Assembly: GCF_029265695.1 (NCBI RefSeq) | Contig: NZ_JAJUHW010000005.1 | Coordinates: forward strand, 1 to 64,000 | Origin: Gracilinema caldarium | GTDB taxonomy: Bacteria; Spirochaetota; Spirochaetia; Treponematales; Breznakiellaceae | Reading direction: 5' to 3' | DNA length: 64,000 bases | Made by a program: the position numbers and the translations under genes | Shown here: positions 25,635 to 33,856 of the stretch, piece after piece | Numbering within the stretch: position 1 is the first letter of the stretch | Layout: each line of letters opens with the position of its first letter | Notes under the pieces: generated by a model | Told to the model about the DNA's origin: nothing | The model's input: the letters and a program-made list of their open reading frames with translations, nothing else | Databases searched by the model: none

Positions 25635-26096
25635 ATGGCCGATCTTAACCATGTTATTCTGATCGGACGGCTTACCCGGGATGCGGAACTTAAATATACT
25701 GCCAATGGTCAGGCGGTATGTAAATTTTCTGTAGCCGTCAACCGGCGTCGAAAAAATGGTGACCAATGGGTCGATGAACCTAATTTTTTCGATGTAGTTC
25801 TCTGGGGCAGATCAGGAGAAACCCTGAATCAATATTTGGTTAAGGGGAAACAAGTCGCCGTAGAAGGTGAGCTCAAGCAGGATCGGTGGGAACAGGACGG
25901 CCAGAATCGGTCAAAAGTGGAAATCCTGGCAAACAATGTACAGCTTCTGGGCGGCGGTCAGGGGGGAGGTTCTGCCTCCGCAGGTGAAAATGGTTTTTCA
26001 CCATCCCGCCGTCAGTCAGAAGCTCCGCAGGGAAGAGGCCCATCGGTGAATGATGGCCCTGGGGATGATGGTTTTGCCGATGATATTCCATTCTAA
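25635..26096 (+). CDS. ssb: Single-stranded DNA-binding protein
   Basis: SSB coats single-stranded DNA during replication and repair and recruits partners through its C-terminal tip. The 153-residue protein has an OB-fold at residues 1-107 (NHVILIGRLTRDAELKYT, VDEPNFFDVVLWGR), a Gly/Ser/Pro-rich flexible linker, and the acidic tip DDGFADDIPF needed for partner binding. It sits between rpsF and rpsR, with 9 and 24 bp gaps and good ribosome sites. Confidence 0.97.
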   Translation: MADLNHVILIGRLTRDAELKYTANGQAVCKFSVAVNRRRKNGDQWVDEPNFFDVVLWGRSGETLNQYLVKGKQVAVEGELKQDRWEQDGQNRSKVEILANNVQLLGGGQGGGSASAGENGFSPSRRQSEAPQGRGPSVNDGPGDDGFADDIPF

Positions 26097-26120
26097 GGCT
26101 TTTTGTTAAGGAGATATTTC

Positions 26121-26456
26121 ATGTCTGATGAGAATATGATGCAGAATGAACGGCCCGGACGGGATCGTTCAATGGATGCCCAGATGGATATGGGTATGAC
26201 TGGTCGTGACGGCGAAGACCGCAGCGGTCGGGGCGGAAAAGGTAAAGTATATTTTAAGAAAAAGGTCTGCAAGTTCTGCACCCAAAAACAGAAGATCGAT
26301 TATAAAGACGCTGATGGACTGCGCCGGTATACCACCGAACGGGGAAAGATACTCCCTCGCCGCATCACCGGCACCTGTGCCAAGCACCAGCGTGAGCTTG
26401 CGGTAGCAATTAAGCGGGCCCGAATCATCGCACTGTTACCCTTCGTCGCCGACTGA
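26121..26456 (+). CDS. rpsR: Ribosomal protein S18, zinc-ligand form with long N-terminal tail
   Basis: S18 pairs with S6 on the 30S platform. The conserved part begins [22 protein letters not shown] and ends [28 protein letters not shown]. The CxxC and C-x2-H residues look like the zinc-type (C+) form. The first 40 residues form an unusually long tail rich in Met, Asp and Gly ([20 protein letters not shown] and beyond), making 111 residues compared with about 75-85 in most bacteria. ATG at 26121 follows AAGGAG; a TTG at 26103 is not needed. Confidence 0.97.
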   Translation: MSDENMMQNERPGRDRSMDAQMDMGMTGRDGEDRSGRGGKGKVYFKKKVCKFCTQKQKIDYKDADGLRRYTTERGKILPRRITGTCAKHQRELAVAIKRARIIALLPFVAD

Positions 26457-26468
26457 TAGGGGTTTTTC

Positions 26469-27452
26469 ATGACTTTCCGTACAAGAATCGTACCCTTTCT
26501 GTATCCAGCCTTTACGGCGGTCGTAATGGTGCTGCTTGTACGGAGCGGCCTTTTAACTCCGCTTTTTCTTCTTCCCTTAGGGCTCTTAGGGCAACGGGAG
26601 AAAAAAAACGAGGTTTTTTTAGCTATCCTGTTGATGGTACTTATCAATGGGGGACTATCGATCGGTGCATTGCGCACCGATCCTTCTGCATGGAAGCTTA
26701 TTGCCGCTGATACCTTGTATGTATCTGCTCTGGCTCTGATTTTTGCGATACTGTTGATACCCGGTATAGCTCTTCGTGTTTTTTCATCGAATTTTCGCGG
26801 TACCTATCGGGTATTGCTTGCATCGGTAATTGGTACGCTTTTTTTGCTTCCCCTCGTGCTTCTTTCAATGTATGACGAGGGCGTTGCAGGCCTATTTAAG
26901 AAACAGGCCGAGACTATAGCGTCGATGCTGACAGAAATGTCTCAAGATACGGTGCAGGGAACTATAAGTGCCGATATCATATTAGAGCTTCTGAAATCAG
27001 TTGCTTTACGGGGCGGCCTTTTTGTAAGCCACCTGATGCTCTTTGGTTTTTCTGCATTTTTAAGCAGACAGGGCAGCAAATATCGCTGGGTTCTTTCCAA
27101 CTTTCATGTTGATTTTATCATGATTTGGTTTTTTTCTTGTTTTTTACTTGCCATTTTAGCAGGCTATGTGTTCAATATCTCAATATTGGAAATAGCCGGG
27201 TGGAATGGGGCTTTAAGTCTCGCCCTGCTTTATTTTTTACAGGGATTGGGAATAGTGTTTTTTAATCTTTCCCATCCTATGATTTCGCGATCGGGGCGTT
27301 TTTTGCTTCGTACCTTATTGCTTGTTTTGCTGATTAGTCCTGGAATCAACGCAATAGTCCTGACAGGTGTTTTCCTGCTAGGTGTTGCTGAGAATTGGGT
27401 TTCCCTAAGGAGACCCCATATTACTGGGCCATCCTCTACTCCGGGGATGTGA
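26469..27452 (+). CDS. DUF2232-like (YybS-type) multi-pass membrane protein
   Basis: A 327-residue integral membrane protein with about eight hydrophobic segments, for example IVPFLYPAFTAVVMVLLV, LYVSALALIFAILLIPGIAL, VLLASVIGTLFLLPLVLLS and LLRTLLLVLLISPGINAIVLTGVFLLG. The position between rpsR and rplI is that of YybS/DUF2232 proteins in other bacteria, and the hydrophobic pattern agrees. Function is not established for the family. AGGGG precedes the ATG. Confidence 0.78.
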   Translation: MTFRTRIVPFLYPAFTAVVMVLLVRSGLLTPLFLLPLGLLGQREKKNEVFLAILLMVLINGGLSIGALRTDPSAWKLIAADTLYVSALALIFAILLIPGIALRVFSSNFRGTYRVLLASVIGTLFLLPLVLLSMYDEGVAGLFKKQAETIASMLTEMSQDTVQGTISADIILELLKSVALRGGLFVSHLMLFGFSAFLSRQGSKYRWVLSNFHVDFIMIWFFSCFLLAILAGYVFNISILEIAGWNGALSLALLYFLQGLGIVFFNLSHPMISRSGRFLLRTLLLVLLISPGINAIVLTGVFLLGVAENWVSLRRPHITGPSSTPGM

Positions 27453-27500
27453 AACCGGCGCGTTCGGTTTCTGTGTCCATAAACATAAGGAGCTTGTATC

Positions 27501-28079
27501 ATGAAGGTCATTCTGAACAAGGATGTCAATCCTCTTGGCGAAGAAGGGGATGTCAAAGACGTAGCGAAGGGCTATGCCCGGAACTACCTGTTCCCCCGCG
27601 GGCTTGCAGTTCCCTATACGGAACGAAATATGAAAGTTTTCGAAGCCCGCCGGGAAGAAATTGAAGCCCGCAAGGCCGAAAAGCGCAAAGACGCTGCCAG
27701 TCTTAAAGAGCGTCTGGAAGGAACTGAACTGGTTATTACCATGCCCGCCGGTGCAAATGGCAAACTCTATGGCGCGGTTACCAACCAGACAATTGCGGAT
27801 GAACTTATTAAACAGGGCTTCCAGGTAGAACGGAAACGAATTGAAGTACCCGGCAACCATATTAAGAGTGTTGGCAAATTCAAAATCCATGTAAAGCTCT
27901 ATGAATCCACCACTGCTGAAGTTACCGTGGTGATTCAGGCTCAGGTTACCAAAACTGAAGAAAAGCCCGAAGCCCACAAGGGACACCAGCGGGGTCATCG
28001 TGGGGCTCATAAGGAAGAAGCGGCTGCTGAAACTTCCGCCCAAGAGAATGCTTCGGACGCAGCGGAAGCTCGCGAATAA
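27501..28079 (+). CDS. rplI: Ribosomal protein L9 with C-terminal extension
   Basis: L9 binds 23S rRNA near the L1 stalk and helps reading-frame maintenance. The N-terminal domain is standard (MKVILNKDVNPLGEEGDVKDVAKGYARNYLFPRGLA), followed by the long connecting helix and the C-terminal RNA-binding domain (NGKLYGAVTNQTIADELIKQ, KSVGKFKIHVKLY). After residue 150 there is a tail of about 40 residues rich in Lys, His, Glu and Ala that normal L9 (about 150 residues) lacks. AAGGAG precedes the ATG. A large stem-loop follows before dnaB. Confidence 0.97.
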   Translation: MKVILNKDVNPLGEEGDVKDVAKGYARNYLFPRGLAVPYTERNMKVFEARREEIEARKAEKRKDAASLKERLEGTELVITMPAGANGKLYGAVTNQTIADELIKQGFQVERKRIEVPGNHIKSVGKFKIHVKLYESTTAEVTVVIQAQVTKTEEKPEAHKGHQRGHRGAHKEEAAAETSAQENASDAAEARE

Positions 28080-28095
28080 TTTTTTTAACCAATCT

Positions 28096-28149
28096 ATTCC
28101 CCTGTGCTACATCATTTGCCATATAAAATGGAGTGTAGTGCAGGGGAAT
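28096..28149 (+). terminator. Large stem-loop between rplI and dnaB, possible attenuator
   Basis: ATTCCCCTGTGCTACA and TGTAGTGCAGGGGAAT pair over 16 positions with two wobble pairs. An inner CATTT/AAATG arm closes the top. The downstream tract is T-rich but interrupted (TTTGCTTTTT), so partial termination or a processing/stability signal seems more likely than complete termination. Confidence 0.5.
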
Positions 28150-28171
28150 TTGCTTTTTAGGAAAGATAATT

Positions 28172-29512
28172 ATGGCTGGAATACTAAAAGATAAAATTCC
28201 GCCCCATAACGATGAAGCGGAACAGGCAACCCTGGGGGCTCTCCTTTTAGACGAAGACGCTATCGCAGTTGCAATCCGCTATCTAAGACCCGACGATTTC
28301 TATTCGAACGCAAACCGCCGAATCTACAAAGCTATCCTTAATCTGTTTAACCAGGGCCGGAAAGCAGATATCATTACCGTCATAGAAGAACTAAAGCAAT
28401 CAGGCGAGCTCGATAGCGCAGGCGGTCCCGCTTATGTGGCTTCTTTGACGAACGTAGTTCCCACCAGTGCTAATATCGATTATTATGCACAAATTGTTCA
28501 GGACCATTCAGTACGCCGGTCTTTGCTGCGCATTTCAAGTGAAATTTCAGCTAAATCATACGATGAATCTACCGAGTCCCGTCTTATTGTAGAAGAAGCT
28601 CAGCGATATATTTTTGATCTTACCGATAACCGGCAAACCCTTACCTATAAGAGCGCAAAGGAAATAATTCCTAAAACTATTGAGGCTATCGAAAAATTAT
28701 ATAATACCAAAGATGCCTTTACCGGTATTCCTTCGGGCTTGCATGATCTGGATTCTATGACGAGCGGTTTTCAGCGTTCTGAGCTTATTATTATTGGTGC
28801 TCGGCCTTCGGTCGGAAAGACAGCTCTTGCGCTTACCATGGCAGCCCACACATCAATTAAAGAAAGAATACCGACCGCATTCTTTACGCTCGAGATGTCA
28901 GACATGGCCCTCATGCAGCGTCTTATCTCTGCAGAAGCCAGAATTGAATCGGAAAAAATAAGAACTGGACTCCTAAAACCCAGTGATTTTCATAGCTTGA
29001 TGGAAGCAGCGGGCAGAATTTATGATGCACCCCTGTATATTGTAGATATGCCGAACATGAAGCTGCTCGATTTGCGCGCTCAGGCACGGCGGCTGAGGGC
29101 CCAGCAAAAGGTAGAAATTATATTCATCGACTATCTTACCCTGATTACTTCTGAAAATTACCAGCTACCCCGGCATGAACAGATAGCGGAGATTTCCCGG
29201 TCATTAAAAAGCCTGGCTAGAGAGCTCGATATTCCTGTTGTTGCCCTTTCCCAGGTACGCCGCGATGCAGAAGGCAAGCGCCCAACCCTTTCTGATATCC
29301 GGGAATCCGGTTCAATAGAACAAGACGCCGACGTGGTTATGTTCCTGCACCGAGAGCGTGAATCGGATAAAAAAAGCGACGCCGAACGATCAAAGGCTAT
29401 TACAACTGAGCTCATTATCGCAAAACAGCGTAATGGGCCTGTCGGAACAGTGGAAATTGTCTTCCTTCCGTCGTACACTAAATTTGAGAATTTATCTCGA
29501 GCCAGCGTGTAA
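28172..29512 (+). CDS. dnaB: Replicative DNA helicase DnaB
   Basis: The hexameric 5'-3' helicase of the replication fork, loading together with primase DnaG (also in this window). The 446-residue protein has the N-terminal primase-interacting helical domain (PHNDEAEQATLGALLLDEDAI) and a RecA-type ATPase domain with Walker A GARPSVGKTALAL, Walker B IIFIDYLTLI, and the arginine-finger region ADVVMFLHRERESD. No intein is present. AGGAAAG precedes the ATG. It is the last large gene of the rpsF cluster. Confidence 0.97.
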   Translation: MAGILKDKIPPHNDEAEQATLGALLLDEDAIAVAIRYLRPDDFYSNANRRIYKAILNLFNQGRKADIITVIEELKQSGELDSAGGPAYVASLTNVVPTSANIDYYAQIVQDHSVRRSLLRISSEISAKSYDESTESRLIVEEAQRYIFDLTDNRQTLTYKSAKEIIPKTIEAIEKLYNTKDAFTGIPSGLHDLDSMTSGFQRSELIIIGARPSVGKTALALTMAAHTSIKERIPTAFFTLEMSDMALMQRLISAEARIESEKIRTGLLKPSDFHSLMEAAGRIYDAPLYIVDMPNMKLLDLRAQARRLRAQQKVEIIFIDYLTLITSENYQLPRHEQIAEISRSLKSLARELDIPVVALSQVRRDAEGKRPTLSDIRESGSIEQDADVVMFLHRERESDKKSDAERSKAITTELIIAKQRNGPVGTVEIVFLPSYTKFENLSRASV

Positions 29513-29530
29513 ATACGGAGGATTTCTATT

Positions 29531-29827
29531 ATGGCATTCAAAGATAATTATGATTTTGACCAGCTCGTAAATGAAGCTGAACGGCTTGTTATCAGCGAAC
29601 TGGAAAAACAAATATCAGATTATCCAGAACCGCTCTGTCTCTGTGAGGATTGCGTTCTTGATATGGCAACTCTTGCGCTTAATTCAGTAAAACCCCTCTA
29701 TAGGGTTTCGCTGCTCGGAAGCCTTTATGCAGCCCATGCGATGGATGAGGCATCCTATGCTGAAAGCGTAAGGAATGCTGTCTCCACTGCTATTGCAAAG
29801 GTAAAATCTCACCCATCCCATGATTAG
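29531..29827 (+). CDS. ComFB-family protein
   Basis: A 98-residue member of the late competence ComFB family. The hallmark segment PLCLCEDCVLDMATLALNSVKPLY is complete with three cysteines. ComFB proteins have been reported as cyclic-di-nucleotide-binding regulators, so a signalling role is more likely than a direct part in DNA uptake; no competence genes are nearby. GGAGGA precedes the ATG, and the gene follows dnaB by 18 bp in the same direction. Confidence 0.85.
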   Translation: MAFKDNYDFDQLVNEAERLVISELEKQISDYPEPLCLCEDCVLDMATLALNSVKPLYRVSLLGSLYAAHAMDEASYAESVRNAVSTAIAKVKSHPSHD

Positions 29828-29839
29828 TTAAGCTCTATC

Positions 29840-29863
29840 GGCCCCTCGGATTACAGAAGGGCC
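29840..29863. terminator. Stem-loop between convergent genes
   Basis: GGCCC and GGGCC pair around a 14-nt loop between the ComFB and CpXC genes. There is no T-run, so it is a weak terminator candidate at best. Confidence 0.3.
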
Positions 29864-29868
29864 ACCGC

Positions 29869-30483
29869 TTAGTCTAACTCAGGCCGCAAGAGGTTTTGAA
29901 CAGAAGTGTAGGCTCCAGATTTAATAGATTTAAATGGTTCTGTATCGGGATTTTTGCGGTATTCTTCGCGAGTTTTTGTATAGACTGAGTATGGGATGCG
30001 GCTCACGGCTACCTCTTCATTTCTGAGACCATGGACATGGAATTCTAAATAATCGCCCTGTTTTCCCACAAACCAGGCAGTAGCCTCTGCTTCTGGATTT
30101 GTTTCATCCGCTTTAAGAAGAAGATAGTATTTTAAGGCTTCTATAATGATGGGCTCTAACCCTTCTTTTATAACAATTATTCGGTCTGCAGCTTCTGGAT
30201 ATCCAATGACTATCTCTGTCTGGTCCGTCTGTTTCGTCTGGCCTCGGTAAAAGGCACCGCGGTCAAATTCAGGCAGTACCTGCAGATGGAGGTTCCGGCT
30301 CGGCCAATCGATAATAAGAGGAAACTCAGGCTTGAGCGGCGAATCACAGGATGGACAAACTATGGTAAGAAAACTGCCATTACAAAGTTCTTCGATGGCG
30401 TTTGGGTTTTGATCAAGATTAACTTCATCGGGAATCTCTACCTCAAAGGGGTGTTCGCATTGGCATGTAATTGTATGTTTCAT
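29869..30483 (-). CDS. CpXC-domain protein
   Basis: A 204-residue protein. Residues 1-125 carry the CpXC signature: HTITCQCEHPFEVEIPDEVNL with a C-x-C pair, and FLTIVCPSCDSPLKPEFPLII with a C-P-S-C pair, which together suggest a metal-binding domain. The remainder is mixed alpha/beta (RIIVIKEGLEPIIIEALKYYLLLK). Function of the family is unknown. AGGAGGA precedes the ATG, 12 bp after the rseP stop, so it is the last gene of the rpsB operon. Confidence 0.85.
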   Translation of the reverse strand: MKHTITCQCEHPFEVEIPDEVNLDQNPNAIEELCNGSFLTIVCPSCDSPLKPEFPLIIDWPSRNLHLQVLPEFDRGAFYRGQTKQTDQTEIVIGYPEAADRIIVIKEGLEPIIIEALKYYLLLKADETNPEAEATAWFVGKQGDYLEFHVHGLRNEEVAVSRIPYSVYTKTREEYRKNPDTEPFKSIKSGAYTSVQNLLRPELD

Positions 30484-30495
30484 AACAACTTCCTC

Positions 30496-31851
30496 CTATT
30501 TTTTCCCGAATAAAAATAAAATATCTCCAAATACTGAAAATATAAGCAGACTTAATATAAAAAGGGCGCCAAGCATCTGGAACCAATATACGGCTTTAGG
30601 ATGGAGAGGCTTTCTCGTGATAAGTTCAATGAAAAATAAAAGAATAAGTCCGCCATCGAGGGCTGGTATGGGAAGTAAATTCATAATGCTCAGGGAAATA
30701 GAAATGAGGGCAAGGAAACTTGCGATTGCGGTGAAACCGGCTCCAAAACCTTGGCCAAAACCTTCGGCTGCAATATCCCCGACCATATAGGTAATCCGAA
30801 CGGGTCCAGATACGGCCTTGGAAAGATTCACCCCCTTAAAAAGAACAGTAAGACTTTTAAGAGATACTGTAAGTGTTTTCAAGGTTTCGCTTGCTCCTTT
30901 TACAAAGGCGTCGGGAATAGAATGGGCTGCATTTCGATACCGTATGGTTTTAAACTCTATTCCAATATTGGTTTGCCCCTGTTCATCGTAGGAAAGGATG
31001 AGTTCTTTTGAAAGGGTTTGGCCGTTCCGCTCAATTTCAATTGGCAATACTGTCGGTCGATCTTTAAGAATACGATACAAGGCAACAGAATAGGGGATCG
31101 GGATTCCCTGTATGCTTACGATTCGATCACCCTGCATAAGGCCGGCTATGTGAGCGGGACTTCCTGTCTTTACTGTTTCTATAATGGGATCGGTCCAAAA
31201 ATAGATACCGATTCTGCCAGCTCCGGTGTTCGTATCAAGCTGAGGTTTAACCTGTAAAGAAATCTGTTCCCCATTCCGATCAACGAGCAGATTCAGTGTT
31301 TCTCCCGGATTTGGTGCTATTTGCTCTTGAATCTCAGTGTAGTTGGAAACTTTCTTCCCATTAATACCGATAATTCGGTCTCCGCTTTTAAGGCCCGCCG
31401 CATCGGCAGGGAAACTGGTTCCCTCTATTTCCGATGCAAGTACAATTTTATTGTCCAAGGTTTGTACATCAAAACCTATAGCCCAGACCAAGGTAAGAAC
31501 CAGCACCGCAAAGATGGCATTTGCAAAGGGGCCTGCAAAGGCAGTAAAGATACGCTTTAATGGACTTGCACCGTAAAAGGTCCCCGGTTCGCGGGGAATG
31601 CTTATTGAATTATTTGTTAAGGCTTCCTTAAACTCCGCTTCGCCTTTCATGCGGCAATAGCCGCCGACAGGGAATATACCTATACGATACTCAACGCCGT
31701 GGAAGTTTTTTGAAAAGATGGGCTTCCCCCAACCGATAGAAAAGGCTTCCACATCAATACCAGAAAGACGGGCTGCAATAAAATGACCTAATTCATGAAC
31801 AAAAACGACAACGCCAAGGCCTATAAGACCCAAAATAATTTTTACAATCAA
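30496..31851 (-). CDS. rseP: Site-2 membrane metalloprotease RseP
   Basis: RseP cuts membrane segments of anti-sigma factors or leftover signal peptides inside the inner membrane, using zinc. The 451-residue protein has the active-site HELGH at residues 19-23 in the first helix and two PDZ domains in the middle (PADAAGLKSGDRIIGINGKKV and PAHIAGLMQGDRIVSIQG). The second metal motif NLLPIPALDGG is near the C-terminus. The start is TTG, supported by AAGGAG eight bases upstream and by a 4-bp overlap with dxr. Confidence 0.95.
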   Translation of the reverse strand: MIVKIILGLIGLGVVVFVHELGHFIAARLSGIDVEAFSIGWGKPIFSKNFHGVEYRIGIFPVGGYCRMKGEAEFKEALTNNSISIPREPGTFYGASPLKRIFTAFAGPFANAIFAVLVLTLVWAIGFDVQTLDNKIVLASEIEGTSFPADAAGLKSGDRIIGINGKKVSNYTEIQEQIAPNPGETLNLLVDRNGEQISLQVKPQLDTNTGAGRIGIYFWTDPIIETVKTGSPAHIAGLMQGDRIVSIQGIPIPYSVALYRILKDRPTVLPIEIERNGQTLSKELILSYDEQGQTNIGIEFKTIRYRNAAHSIPDAFVKGASETLKTLTVSLKSLTVLFKGVNLSKAVSGPVRITYMVGDIAAEGFGQGFGAGFTAIASFLALISISLSIMNLLPIPALDGGLILLFFIELITRKPLHPKAVYWFQMLGALFILSLLIFSVFGDILFLFGKK

Positions 31852-33002
31852 TGGTGTAACTCCTTAATACATTCCTGAGCAGCAGCTCGAGACCTCTGAT
31901 CTACATCAAGAATGGACTGTAAATCAAATTCATCACAGGACCACTCTTTTTCAAGCACCTGTGCAACTATCCGGCCAATATCAACAAATGAAATATGGCC
32001 CTTCATGAAAGCCGCAACCGCTTCTTCATTTGCCGCATTATATGCTGCAGGATATCCTTCTCCTAGTCTTGCTGCTTCATAAGCGAGGGGTAAAAGCGGA
32101 AACAGTTCAGTTTTGGGCTGTTCAAAATGTATGGTTTGCCCCACAAGATCAAGCCGGCCAAATTGGCAGTAACGCACCTCCGGCCAGAAAAGCGCATTGT
32201 GAATAGGCACCCGCATATCAGGTTTGGATATCTGCGCATAGAGCGAACCGTCTTTGAGACGTATTAAGGAATGTACATAACTTTGGGGATGAACCAATAC
32301 AGAGACCTGTTCAACTTTGAGCGAAAAAAGGCGCACCGCTTCGATTACTTCAAGTCCCTTGTTGGCAAGACTCGCAGAATCTATGGTGATTTTTCCGCCC
32401 ATTTTCCATGTTGGGTGATTGAGGGCATCCTGCAGGCTAACCTGTTCAAGTTGTTCTCTGCTGTATTGACGGAAAGGGCCTCCCGATGCGGTAAGGATTA
32501 CCTCTTCTATCGCATCTGCTCCATGGGCTTCGAGAAGATGAAATACCGCGGAGTGTTCCGAGTCCACAGGCAGAATTCGGCAGTGGTTCTTTTTGGCGAT
32601 AGAAGCAACCAGGGGCCCCGCCATTACGATGGTTTCCTTATTGGCTAAAGCTAAATCGGCTCCTGTTTCAAGGGCTGTAATAGAAGGTAGAAGCCCTGCG
32701 GCTCCGGCAATCCCGTTTACTACAATATCGGCACCACTTTCTCTGATTGCCTGTACAAGCCCATCCTGACCCCAATAAGTAATAGCAGATCGGGTCTCTG
32801 GAGTTTGCTTTTCCCATTTTTGATGATCAGTTATCACTATTTTTGCTCTCGGGAATTGAGTCCCTAAGGAAAGCAATCCACGAGTATCCTGATGAGCGGA
32901 AAGTAAGACTATTTCAAAATCGTTTTCATTAGCAGCAATAACATCCAAGGTGCTCTTTCCGATGGAACCAGTTGCGCCAAGGACTGCAATTTTGCGTTTC
33001 AT
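31848..33002 (-). CDS. dxr: 1-deoxy-D-xylulose 5-phosphate reductoisomerase
   Basis: Dxr makes MEP from DXP with NADPH and a divalent metal, the committed step of non-mevalonate isoprenoid synthesis. The 384-residue protein starts with the NADPH motif IAVLGATGSIGKSTLDVI. It has the metal-binding VDSEHSAVFHLLE, the flexible loop ILTASGGPFR and the segment HPTWKMGGKITIDSASLANKGLEVIEA in order. It is coupled to cdsA by TAATG and to rseP by a 4-bp overlap. Neighbouring uppS uses the isoprenoid product, which is a sensible grouping. Confidence 0.97.
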   Translation of the reverse strand: MKRKIAVLGATGSIGKSTLDVIAANENDFEIVLLSAHQDTRGLLSLGTQFPRAKIVITDHQKWEKQTPETRSAITYWGQDGLVQAIRESGADIVVNGIAGAAGLLPSITALETGADLALANKETIVMAGPLVASIAKKNHCRILPVDSEHSAVFHLLEAHGADAIEEVILTASGGPFRQYSREQLEQVSLQDALNHPTWKMGGKITIDSASLANKGLEVIEAVRLFSLKVEQVSVLVHPQSYVHSLIRLKDGSLYAQISKPDMRVPIHNALFWPEVRYCQFGRLDLVGQTIHFEQPKTELFPLLPLAYEAARLGEGYPAAYNAANEEAVAAFMKGHISFVDIGRIVAQVLEKEWSCDEFDLQSILDVDQRSRAAAQECIKELHH

Positions 33003-33856
33003 TAGAATAATATCCAGTAGAGGGCATAAAAAACAGGGGCAGCAAGGGCAATCGAATCAACCGAATCGAGTATGCCTCCCCGTCCAGGAATTATAAACCC
33101 AGAATCCTTTACTTCCCCGCTTCGCTTAATTGTGGATTCAGCCAGGTCCCCTATAATTGCCACAATACCGACGCAGATTCCCAAAATAATACCAGCTAAG
33201 AGCCTGGGAAGAGTATGATTGGTGGTAAAAGCGATCGGAAAGAGCAGGGGAGCTATGATACCAATGAGCAATGACCCCGCCATGCCGCCGATAAACCCTG
33301 CAATACTCTTATTGGGACTTGCGGGAATGAGGCCCCGGTTCCCTTTGCCAAAGAGCATACCAATAGCCCACGCAAGAGAGTCGTTGGCAAAGACCATGAG
33401 TAAGAAACTAAGGATGATGACCGTCGCATGACTGAGACGGGTCATTCTAATAATCCAAAGCATGAACATACCAGGATAAACCATGACAGAAAGACCGGTT
33501 GAAATACGGTCCAGCACAAGGGAAATATCCTGCAGGGAAGAAAACACTCGAGAGGCAATGAGCCAACCAGCTCCAAAAATAAAGGCCGCGGGCACAAGCT
33601 CTCCTGGAATTTGAAGACTAATACTTATAGTCATAGCCACAGGGGCTAAGGAGCCCAGGATGGCAGCCTCTATAACAGGCAATCTATAATGTTTTTTTGC
33701 TAGAATTTGAGAAAACTCGACAGCCCCTAAGGCGCTGATAATAGTAACGACAATATTTACCGCCAAATGATTGTAAAAGGGTAAATAAGCCACAAGCCCT
33801 ATAATAGCAGGGATTCCTAAAGAAAAAATGAGCAGACGCTGAGCCAGTTTTGTCAT
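33002..33856 (-). CDS. cdsA: Phosphatidate cytidylyltransferase
   Basis: CdsA makes CDP-diacylglycerol from phosphatidate and CTP in the inner membrane. The 284-residue protein has about eight membrane helices. The C-terminal signature STIKRSGEVKDSGFIIPGRGGILDSVDS fits the family (S-x-x-K-R-x4-K-D), although the usual PGHGG...DR-x-D reads PGRGG...DS-x-D. It overlaps uppS at ATGA and dxr at TAATG. Operon context (uppS-cdsA-dxr-rseP) strongly supports the call. Confidence 0.94.
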   Translation of the reverse strand: MTKLAQRLLIFSLGIPAIIGLVAYLPFYNHLAVNIVVTIISALGAVEFSQILAKKHYRLPVIEAAILGSLAPVAMTISISLQIPGELVPAAFIFGAGWLIASRVFSSLQDISLVLDRISTGLSVMVYPGMFMLWIIRMTRLSHATVIILSFLLMVFANDSLAWAIGMLFGKGNRGLIPASPNKSIAGFIGGMAGSLLIGIIAPLLFPIAFTTNHTLPRLLAGIILGICVGIVAIIGDLAESTIKRSGEVKDSGFIIPGRGGILDSVDSIALAAPVFYALYWILF

